From Pontibacter sp. FD36 (GTDB lineage: Bacteria; Bacteroidota; Bacteroidia; Cytophagales; Hymenobacteraceae): DNA of 64,000 bases. Below the pieces are notes generated by a model. That model was not told the origin of the DNA. It did no database searches and worked only from the letters and a program-made list of their open reading frames with translations. The stretch spans positions 186,001 to 250,000 of the forward strand of contig NZ_JADPMP010000007.1 in NCBI RefSeq assembly GCF_015686655.1. The letters are read 5' to 3'. A program made the position numbers and the translations under genes. Below are positions 27,098-34,438 of the stretch, one piece after another; position 1 is the first letter of the stretch; each line of letters starts with the position of its first letter.

Positions 27098-29653
27098 ATG
27101 AAAAAGTACCTGGCAGCAGTTATATGCGCCTTCTTTGCCCTTTTGTATGTGACTTCATTTGCGCAGGAAGTCAAGAGCCAATTTGACCCGAAGAAGCTTC
27201 AGCTAAGCTATGAAGTAACAGACGGAAAGTACCAGGACAAGCCACAGACGCTGGCCGTCCTCACCCTCACCAATACCGGAAATGCCCCTTTGCCTGCAAA
27301 CGGCTGGACCCTGTATTTCCATTCTTTTCCTGCCCTCAAACCCAAGGAAGAAAATGCTCCTGTCAAGGTAGAGCATGTGAATGGCGACCTGCGTTACCTG
27401 GTACCGACGGCCGCTTTTAAAGAGCTGGCGCCGGGGGCTTCGCAGCACATCGAATTGGTTTCGGGTGGACAAGTCGTGAACGACTCCAGGACTCCGCATG
27501 GCTTTTACCTGGTTTGGGATCATGACAAGTCGAAGGGCTATGCCACGGCACCGATCAGCGCCAAAAAGCCCGACCAGCCTTGGGTAAACTGGCTGCAGGT
27601 GAAAGACGTCTATGCACAGAACAAGGTGATTAGCGACATCCCGGAAGAAAAGCTGACCAAGGTATTTCCGACACCGGCTGTCTACCACGAAACCGGCCAG
27701 CCTTTTATCATGACCACTACAGTGCCTATCGTAACAGATGCTGCTTTCTTGCAGGAGGCTGACTTGCTGGCAGACCACTTCGGGACTGTTTTCGGCAAGA
27801 AGCCGGTGATCAGCATGCTGGGTACGGGCAAGGCGGTCCGGCTGCAGCAGAAGAAAGGGCTGGGACCGGAAGCCTACGAACTGCGGGTGAGTCCGCAGGA
27901 AGTGGTGATCTCCGCGACCACACCGGCTGGTGCTTTCTACGGAATTCAATCACTGAAGACGCTGATACCGGCGGCGGCACTGACTAAAAACCAGAATGCT
28001 GTTTCATTGCCTGGTGTGCGTGTGTCGGATGCACCGCGATTCGGGCACCGGGCCTTTATGATGGATGTGTCCCGCAACTTTCAGTCGAAGGAACAGGTGC
28101 TGAAGGTGCTCGACCTGATGGCGCTCTACAAGCTGAATGTGCTGCACTTTCACTTGAATGATGACGAAGGCTGGCGCCTGGAAATTCCCGGTTTGCCGGA
28201 ACTGACCGAAGTGGGCGGCAGACGCGGACATACCCTGGACGAAAAGAATCATCTGCAGCCATCGCTGGGCTCCGGTCCGGATGCAAATAAAACAAGCGGC
28301 AGCGGGCACTATACCAAAGCCGACTTTATCCAGATTCTGAAGTATGCCACTGCCCGCCACATCAAGGTGATTCCTGAAATAGAAACACCGGGGCATGCCC
28401 GGGCCGCGATTAAATCGATGGACGCCCGCTATGCCCGCCTGATGCAGGAGGGCAAACCCGAGGAAGCGAAACGCTACCTGCTCCGCGACCTGGAAGACCA
28501 GTCGGTGTACCGCTCGGTGCAGAACTGGAACGATAACGTGATCAATGTGGCGCTGCCTTCTACCTATACCTTCCTCGAAAAAGTGGTGGACGAGATCCTG
28601 GCCATGTACCAGGAAGCCGGCGCCCCAATCCAGACCATTCACATGGGTGGCGACGAAGTGCCCAATGGCGTATGGGAAAAGTCTCCTGCCGTAAAGGCTT
28701 TCATGGCGGCCAATCCGGATGTGAAAGGCAAATATGATCTGTGGGACTACTACTTCGGCAAAGTAAACGGCATGCTGAATGCCCGTAAGCTATACCTGTC
28801 GGGTTGGGAAGAAATCGGTTTGACAAGGGTGCTGCAGAACGGAAAGAACGTGTATGTGCCCAACCAGGATTTCAAGCGTAAGAACTTTCATGTGGATGTC
28901 TGGAACAACCTGTGGGGCGCTGAGGATCTGGCCTACCGCATGGCGAATGCCGGTTATAAAGTCGTGCTCACCAATGCCTCTAACCTATACCTGGACCTGA
29001 CTTACCAGAAAGCCTACGAAGAGCCCGGCTTGTACTGGGCCGGCTACCTCGATCTGGACAAGCCATTCTACTTCATCCCCTTTGACTACATGAAGAACCA
29101 GAAGGTGGACACCAATAACGATCCGATCAACCCTGCGGTAGTCTTCAAAGGAAAAGAACGACTGACTGCCATTGGCCGGTCGAATATTGTGGGGCTGCAG
29201 GCGCCGCTTTGGTCGGAGATGATCAAAACCCCGGAACGACTGGAGTACATGCTGCTGCCAAAACTGCTAGGCCTGGCCGAGAGAGCCTGGGCACCTGATC
29301 CCACCTGGGCCACCGAGCCGGATGCTGCCAAAGCCGAAGCAGCCTACAACCAGGCATGGTCAGCTTTTGTGAATGTGCTGGGCAAGCGGGAGCTTCCGCG
29401 TTTGAGCCACTATGCCGGCGGCTTCCAGTACCGTATACCTACGGCCGGAGCAGTGGTCGAAAACGGGAAAGTACTGGCCAATGTGCAGCTGCCTGGCTTC
29501 ACCATCCGCTATACCACCGACGGCTCGGAGCCAAGCGAAAAGAGTCCGGTATACAACGGCCCGATCAGCGAAAAAGGGGAGATCAAACTCAAAGTGTTTT
29601 CACCAGCTGGAAGATCTGGCCGCGTAGTGACGGTGGTGAACAAGGTGAGCTGA
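27098..29653 (+). CDS. Beta-N-acetylhexosaminidase, glycoside hydrolase family 20
   Basis: 851 residues from the ATG at 27098; a GTG two codons earlier is less likely. The signal peptide ends near SFAQE. Domain order: CHB_HEX N-terminal carbohydrate-binding domain (about 28-160), GH20b domain, then the GH20 barrel with HFHLNDDEGWRLEIPGLPEL (first half HFHLNDDEGW) and the catalytic pair Asp519-Glu520 in HMGGDEVP. A C-terminal chitobiase-like domain has YTTDGSEPSEKSPVYNGPI. It cleaves terminal N-acetylglucosamine or galactosamine from chitin-derived or glycan oligosaccharides, probably in the periplasm. A terminator follows at 29693. Confidence 0.95.
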   Translation: MKKYLAAVICAFFALLYVTSFAQEVKSQFDPKKLQLSYEVTDGKYQDKPQTLAVLTLTNTGNAPLPANGWTLYFHSFPALKPKEENAPVKVEHVNGDLRYLVPTAAFKELAPGASQHIELVSGGQVVNDSRTPHGFYLVWDHDKSKGYATAPISAKKPDQPWVNWLQVKDVYAQNKVISDIPEEKLTKVFPTPAVYHETGQPFIMTTTVPIVTDAAFLQEADLLADHFGTVFGKKPVISMLGTGKAVRLQQKKGLGPEAYELRVSPQEVVISATTPAGAFYGIQSLKTLIPAAALTKNQNAVSLPGVRVSDAPRFGHRAFMMDVSRNFQSKEQVLKVLDLMALYKLNVLHFHLNDDEGWRLEIPGLPELTEVGGRRGHTLDEKNHLQPSLGSGPDANKTSGSGHYTKADFIQILKYATARHIKVIPEIETPGHARAAIKSMDARYARLMQEGKPEEAKRYLLRDLEDQSVYRSVQNWNDNVINVALPSTYTFLEKVVDEILAMYQEAGAPIQTIHMGGDEVPNGVWEKSPAVKAFMAANPDVKGKYDLWDYYFGKVNGMLNARKLYLSGWEEIGLTRVLQNGKNVYVPNQDFKRKNFHVDVWNNLWGAEDLAYRMANAGYKVVLTNASNLYLDLTYQKAYEEPGLYWAGYLDLDKPFYFIPFDYMKNQKVDTNNDPINPAVVFKGKERLTAIGRSNIVGLQAPLWSEMIKTPERLEYMLLPKLLGLAERAWAPDPTWATEPDAAKAEAAYNQAWSAFVNVLGKRELPRLSHYAGGFQYRIPTAGAVVENGKVLANVQLPGFTIRYTTDGSEPSEKSPVYNGPISEKGEIKLKVFSPAGRSGRVVTVVNKVS

Positions 29654-29692
29654 TTGTATAGCCTTTTTTGCTAATAGAGAAGATCGCTTAAA

Positions 29693-29727
29693 AGGTCTGT
29701 CAGGTATACCTGGCAGACCTTTTTTTG
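29693..29727 (+). terminator. Terminator after the GH20 gene
   Basis: A 12-bp stem with one G-T pair (AGGTCTGTCAGG / CCTGGCAGACCT) and loop TATA, followed by a run of T. The loop with its closing pairs makes AGGTATACCT, so this terminator carries the window's iterated heptamer on both strands. Confidence 0.85.
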
Positions 29728-29849
29728 TGGGCGTACATCCAAGAGCAGCTGCCCTCCGTTTAACTGCTTTCATATAGGTATACATTTTCATTGTAAAGGC
29801 TGAAAATGTGCTTCACCTGGAATTATTCACTTTATGAAAAACAGATACT

Positions 29850-30749
29850 ATGAAATGGCAAGGCAGAAGAAAAAGCACCAATGTAGAAGACCGTAGAGGT
29901 CAGTCAGGAGGTGGCTTTGGGGGTGGCCGGGGCATCAGTCCGATGCTGCTGATCCCTTTGTTCAGGCTCCTGTTTTCGAAAGCGGGGCTGGTGATTGTAG
30001 CAGTCGTAGCACTGATCCTTTTTCTGACAGGCACAAACCCGCTCACGCTCCTGCAGCAGTTTGTGGGGGGTGAGCCGCAGTACGCCCAGACAAGCGACTA
30101 CCAGCCAGGCCCGGAAGAGCAGGAGCTGGCCGAACAAACAAAAGTTGTGTTGGCAGATACCGAAGATGTCTGGAACAACATTGTGCAAGGGTATAGAGAG
30201 CCTACGCTGGTGCTGTTTTCGGGGCAGGTAAACTCAGCTTGCGGTACAGCTTCCTCTGCTTCAGGGCCGTTTTACTGCCCCGGTGATGAAAAACTGTACA
30301 TCGATTTAAGTTTTTTCAGTGAAATGGAGCGGAAATTGGGTGCTGGCGGTGACTTTGCACAGGCCTATGTAGTGGGCCATGAAGTAGGGCACCATGTTCA
30401 GAAACTCACGGGCGTGATGGACAAAGTGAACGCCATGCGGGGTCAACTTTCTCAGACCGAATTTAACCAACTCATGGTCCGGGTAGAGCTGCAGGCTGAT
30501 TTCTATGCCGGGGTATGGGCACATCATACCCAACGCTCCACAGGCTTTCTGGAGCCCGGCGACCTAGAAGAAGCCCTGAACGCAGCCAGCGCCATTGGCG
30601 ATGACCGCCTTCAGAAGCAGGCCACCGGCCGGGTGGTACCCGACTCCTTCACGCACGGCACTTCCGCTCAAAGAGTCCGCTGGTTCAGGAAAGGCTTCGA
30701 GACAGGGGATGTGCGACAAGGCGATACCTTCAACGCGGCAGAGTTGTAG
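29850..30749 (+). CDS. YpfJ-family neutral zinc metallopeptidase
   Basis: 299 residues. MKWQGRRKSTNVEDRRG followed by a Gly-rich stretch is the typical N-terminus of this family. One transmembrane helix follows (about 45-65). The zinc-site motif HEVGHH has its first His at residue 177. Other family marks are SGQVNSACGTASSASGPFYC (start of a longer conserved block with two Cys), YIDLSFF, and RVELQADFYAGVWAH. The substrate is unknown for the family. It is probably anchored in the inner membrane facing the periplasm. Confidence 0.93.
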   Translation: MKWQGRRKSTNVEDRRGQSGGGFGGGRGISPMLLIPLFRLLFSKAGLVIVAVVALILFLTGTNPLTLLQQFVGGEPQYAQTSDYQPGPEEQELAEQTKVVLADTEDVWNNIVQGYREPTLVLFSGQVNSACGTASSASGPFYCPGDEKLYIDLSFFSEMERKLGAGGDFAQAYVVGHEVGHHVQKLTGVMDKVNAMRGQLSQTEFNQLMVRVELQADFYAGVWAHHTQRSTGFLEPGDLEEALNAASAIGDDRLQKQATGRVVPDSFTHGTSAQRVRWFRKGFETGDVRQGDTFNAAEL

Positions 30750-30779
30750 CAGGACATTTAGAATACAGTGGCAAAACAG

Positions 30780-30809
30780 AAAAGCCTCTCCGGGAATGGA
30801 GAGGCTTTT
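30780..30809. terminator. Bidirectional terminator between convergent genes
   Basis: A perfect 12-bp stem (AAAAGCCTCTCC / GGAGAGGCTTTT) with a 6-base loop, between the stops of the peptidase gene (30749) and the DUF1989 gene (30851). The A and T flanks serve both strands. Confidence 0.85.
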
Positions 30810-30850
30810 CTGTTGATCGTTTAAGCAGGTGATCTACCTGTTCTGACGCA

Positions 30851-31441
30851 CTAGTTTTGCGCCTTGATGATCTCGTACTGGATGGGTTTGAAACTGTAGT
30901 TATTGGACTGCTCAGCGGAACAGGCGGTCAGGCCGACGATCAAATCCATTTTGGCTTCCAGCAACACATAATCACCCGCCTTGCTCGTAGGAGGGGCGAC
31001 TGTCAACTTACCGTCTGCTGCAAACTGCACATTCATAAATATGTTAAAGGCCGTTGGCACATCATCGGGCTCCAGCCCAAACTGAGCCAGGTTGGTGTAG
31101 AGGTTCTCGAAACAGCTGGGGTGGTACTCCGGGTTCTGGTACATGATCTGAAACGTTTCAGGGCTGCAAGGGGCCAGCAGAAAATCATTGCGGCCGTTCG
31201 TGTCTTCGAGTATTTCCATCATTTTCCGACTTCGGTTACTCCACAGGTGGTGCCCCTTTGTGATCAGAATGGTTTCCTCAAAGTCCAGTGTTTTCCCCGA
31301 TGACAGTTTCTCGCGCTTGTCCTCAGCGTTGAAGAGCACCATGTCGCTCACCTGCTCCCCCTGCGGGTCGATCACTTTCAGTTTGTCTCCTTTGTTTAGT
31401 TTAAAGGCAGCGCCAGTTTGTTTGGCAATCGTTTCTATCAT
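30851..31441 (-). CDS. DUF1989 / urea carboxylase-associated family protein
   Basis: 196 residues. Family signatures are VIDPQGEQVSDMVLFNA near the N-terminus and the metal-site-like block LLAPCSPETF ... EYHPSCFENL (about 87-113), followed by FNIFMNVQF and KAGDYVLLEAKMDL. DUF1989 proteins include the two subunits of carboxyguanidine deiminase (CgdA/CgdB) and other urea-carboxylase partners. Only one such gene is here and no urea carboxylase is present, so the exact reaction is open. It lies 28 bases after the GntA-like gene on the same strand and is likely co-transcribed. Confidence 0.85.
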   Translation of the reverse strand: MIETIAKQTGAAFKLNKGDKLKVIDPQGEQVSDMVLFNAEDKREKLSSGKTLDFEETILITKGHHLWSNRSRKMMEILEDTNGRNDFLLAPCSPETFQIMYQNPEYHPSCFENLYTNLAQFGLEPDDVPTAFNIFMNVQFAADGKLTVAPPTSKAGDYVLLEAKMDLIVGLTACSAEQSNNYSFKPIQYEIIKAQN

Positions 31442-31469
31442 GTTGTTCGTCTTTTGTTAGGTCACGTCC

Positions 31470-32180
31470 TTATAATTTACCCGCCAGGAAAGGGCACTTC
31501 CAGCTATCATCCACCTGGCGGCCACTGTACTGCGGTGCTTCCAGTCCTTCGCCAAAGTCATTCAGCATCGGGTTGATACTTCCGTCGTAGGCAGCATCCC
31601 GGTCGCGGATCACCTTTTTCATGTTTTCATACACGCCTTTGTCACGTAGCTGCTCAAACTGCCGGTGCAGGTTAAAAGCCAGGGCAGTGTAGCCCAGTGC
31701 CCTGGCTTTGCGGCTGGCGTTGGGGTGCAGGCCCACCACAAAAAAAGCGGTGCCATTGTAGCTGAAGCTGAAATTCGTATCCGTTGGGTTGCTGCTCACC
31801 TCAGGGTCCCAGGGAGCGGGACTGTCGTCGCTGTCGTGCAGGCGCTGCAGCTGTGCCCATAGGTTATTTTCAAATGCAAGCTCGTCAGCAGGTTCCTCTT
31901 CCCTGAAAAAGGCGACCATGGTCATGTACTCGCTTTCGGTTGCCAGGGTCTCGGCTATGTACTGTTTCAGGTCATGGCCTAACTGCCTGGTGGTTTCGTC
32001 TGTGGCCATCCGGTCATACACCCCAATGCGGAGCTGTTTTGAGTTCAGGGCGGCCTTGGCACCTACGCAAGGGTATTCCGTTTCGCCTACTTTATCAGAA
32101 ATGCTACTGTATATGTCTTGGAGTGGTGCGCTATCGGTGGTTTCCAGGTCTTCTGGTGTATAATATGTTTTGGTAAGCAT
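31470..32180 (-). CDS. YqcI/YcgG family protein, GntA-like heme-dependent oxygenase
   Basis: 236 residues from the ATG at 32180; three codons more are open with a TTG start. Family marks are YPCVGAKAAL, VVGLHPNASRKARAL and the ending NPMLNDFGEGLEAPQYSGRQ (first part) ... DDSWKCPF. The YqcI/YcgG family includes GntA, which N-hydroxylates a guanidino group in guanitoxin biosynthesis, and related heme oxidases. No other guanitoxin gene is seen. The DUF1989 gene follows immediately, so a shared role in a guanidino or amino compound is likely but unproven. Confidence 0.82.
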   Translation of the reverse strand: MLTKTYYTPEDLETTDSAPLQDIYSSISDKVGETEYPCVGAKAALNSKQLRIGVYDRMATDETTRQLGHDLKQYIAETLATESEYMTMVAFFREEEPADELAFENNLWAQLQRLHDSDDSPAPWDPEVSSNPTDTNFSFSYNGTAFFVVGLHPNASRKARALGYTALAFNLHRQFEQLRDKGVYENMKKVIRDRDAAYDGSINPMLNDFGEGLEAPQYSGRQVDDSWKCPFLAGKL

Positions 32181-32445
32181 GTGTATCAAATAAAAGTGAT
32201 AAAAAGAGACAACTCCATTTGCAGGAGTATAAGCCTCTAATCCAAACAGCTATAGCGGCTGGAGGTTTGGGAAAAGCCTGATTATAAGGTAATAAAGCCG
32301 TTTCCAGCCCGTATGAGCACCCGCAGCCTCCATTCTGAGCGTAAGCTGCATTGGCATCATCCCGACAGGTACGATAGGTGTTTATACTCCGATGGGCTTA
32401 AAAGGGTGCTATTTTGGAGGCTTAAATTTGGGGGAGGGGGTGGGT

Positions 32446-33102
32446 TTAGTGCTTCAGATAACAAACGCTATACCTGCTGCAGATCGTAAAGTCGCCTGTC
32501 TCAAAGCCAGCGGCCAGGGCAGCTTCCTGCACCTGTTGGCTATACCTGTCCGGGCAGCTGACATGCAGGTTTCCGTCGTCGCATAAATTTAAAGCGATAG
32601 GAATCTCTCCATCGGCAGCGACCAGAAAAATAACGGGTACATCCCACTTCCTCGCATGGAAGAAGAGGGGCAGCAGCCGGGGCAGATCACTTGTGTCGAG
32701 CAGGAAATTGTAGTCTTCGCTGTGCCTGCCAACCATTCGCCTGAACAGGTTCTTTTTCCTGAAATTTTCGAAGGGAAATTCATTCAGATCCGAGCGCAGG
32801 AAGTCCATCAGGTATAGCTGCGCCACACCGAGTGAGTTGAAGAAATGTTGCAGCCGCAGCGGCAATTGTGTCACGTAGTCCGGCCGTTCAGCAGCTTCGT
32901 AGGCCATCACCAGATCCGACACAATGGGCGCGTCATCCGGCTGCAAAGCTTCCCGGTGATCATAGTACTGGCGGAGCACCTTCGCTTCTTCCGGTATAGT
33001 CGCATCAAACATAGCGGCATAGCAGCGCTGATAAGAGGCGATCAGGTTGTCGGCAAAAGGTGAGGAGCGAAAGATGCTGGCGCGGCGGATGGGTTGGATC
33101 AT
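32446..33102 (-). CDS. Hypothetical protein
   Basis: 218 residues, no signal peptide or membrane helix. I do not recognise the family. Helical segments fill the first 110 residues (IASYQRCYAAMFD, SDLVMAYEAAERPDYV). A possible alpha/beta part follows (LPLFFHARKWDVPVIFLVAADGE, split from a longer stretch), and it ends TICSRYSVCYLKH with two late Cys. It is probably cytoplasmic and separately transcribed; the 265 bases before the GntA-like gene hold no signal I could name. It borders the defence island. Confidence 0.55.
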   Translation of the reverse strand: MIQPIRRASIFRSSPFADNLIASYQRCYAAMFDATIPEEAKVLRQYYDHREALQPDDAPIVSDLVMAYEAAERPDYVTQLPLRLQHFFNSLGVAQLYLMDFLRSDLNEFPFENFRKKNLFRRMVGRHSEDYNFLLDTSDLPRLLPLFFHARKWDVPVIFLVAADGEIPIALNLCDDGNLHVSCPDRYSQQVQEAALAAGFETGDFTICSRYSVCYLKH

Positions 33103-33147
33103 GGAGCAGGTATTGAGAATTGCTATACCATAAAAGGTAGGTATAAT

Positions 33148-34434
33148 TTAAATAATGTCCGGGCTTGATTCGACTAAACCCATCCAATCCAAGATTTCAT
33201 TATAGATCGACTTTTGCCAGGTATCGATACTGTTCTTCACGGTCAGTGTAATCACGCTGCACTCCATTTCGGTTTCCTTCCCAGTATTGGTGCAAAGGTA
33301 TTTTCCACTTTTTGAAAATTGACTGGAAGCAGGATAAATCAGCGCTACTTTTTTAGCATGGTAATACTGGTGGTACACATAGAGTTGCCGCAGGTCGTCG
33401 GGAGATGGGTTATAGCCATTCAGATTTTTCCATTTGGTATCCAGCACAACACAATCGGCTCTATCCTTGTTAATGACAATGTCGGGTTTGATCTTGCTGC
33501 GGTTTCCGTTTTCTGGTTTCCAAAAGAATTTGTGTACCTGATCCTGAATGCTGATGTCAGCATTTTCTCTTCTTAGACCTTTGCGTAAACTGATGTACAC
33601 AAAACGCTCCCAAAGCATGTTCATATCAAACATGAGCGCTAGAACGTGATTTTTTCCTTTGCTCAGGTCAGGGTGATAGTTCAGCAAAAGCAGCCGTGCT
33701 ATTTCGATCGCTTTACCATAGCTTTCAGTTTTTCGATTCAGCACTATTTTCTCAAAGGTCGCTTCTGTGACCTTCAGATCCGGTTGTTCAGGGAAGTTGA
33801 GCAACATTGAACCGATCTTGCTATGCAGTGCGGTATTGGTATTAATCCGCTTCAGCAATAAAAGAGTTTTGTAAAGGATTTGATGCATCTGGTGCTGTGC
33901 ATCATAGGTTGTATGTCGCACAAAGAAACGCTCCTGGTGCACCAGATTTTTTTGGATATGCTGCGCAAACTGTATGCTCCCTTTCAGAGCAGTCGTGTTA
34001 CTGTCTACTTTGCGGTACTTCTTCACCAAACCACGATGCAGCAGGTATTCAACTTCCTGCAAAAATAGGGCGAAGTATAAGTCCAGAATAGAGTTAGACT
34101 TCAGACTAAGTTGGCTTGTGCTAGGTGCCTGTATTTCAAATAGGCCAACAGCCTGTAGCATGCCAATGAGCATTTGTTGCCACCGGTCTTTATCGTCGTT
34201 TTTGTCAGCCTTAGGCAGTACTTCGATTGTCAGGTTGCCAACCTGTAACACACCCACATATTCAGTGAACTTTACCCCTTTATGAATCAGGGTATAATAG
34301 GGGAGACCTGCTTCACCGTGAAGAGTCTGCAGCGCCTGCAGTTGCGTGTCGGTGAGGCGTGTCTGCCTTTCCCCCTTATGTACAAATAGGCAGCCATGCT
34401 CAAATACTCTGATAGGATTGTCCTGTTCAAGCAT
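33148..34434 (-). CDS. mcrC: McrC, nuclease subunit of McrBC-type restriction system
   Basis: 428 residues. The N-terminal beta-rich domain has EYVGVLQVGNLTIEVLPKA. The C-terminal PD-(D/E)XK nuclease core is KPDIVINKDRADCVVLDTKWK, with Asp-Thr-Lys at 332-334 (quoted in two parts in most McrC: PD and DTK). Full length for the family. McrC is recruited by the McrB GTPase ring and cuts DNA carrying modified bases. It starts 4 bases after the mcrB stop and clearly belongs to the same transcript. Confidence 0.93.
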   Translation of the reverse strand: MLEQDNPIRVFEHGCLFVHKGERQTRLTDTQLQALQTLHGEAGLPYYTLIHKGVKFTEYVGVLQVGNLTIEVLPKADKNDDKDRWQQMLIGMLQAVGLFEIQAPSTSQLSLKSNSILDLYFALFLQEVEYLLHRGLVKKYRKVDSNTTALKGSIQFAQHIQKNLVHQERFFVRHTTYDAQHQMHQILYKTLLLLKRINTNTALHSKIGSMLLNFPEQPDLKVTEATFEKIVLNRKTESYGKAIEIARLLLLNYHPDLSKGKNHVLALMFDMNMLWERFVYISLRKGLRRENADISIQDQVHKFFWKPENGNRSKIKPDIVINKDRADCVVLDTKWKNLNGYNPSPDDLRQLYVYHQYYHAKKVALIYPASSQFSKSGKYLCTNTGKETEMECSVITLTVKNSIDTWQKSIYNEILDWMGLVESSPDII

Positions 34435-34438
34435 GGCT

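Noticed and set aside
32181..32445. Possible guanidine or other riboswitch before the GntA-like gene
   Set aside because: I looked for ykkC-type, TPP and FMN conserved segments and could not match them; a covariance-model search would be needed.
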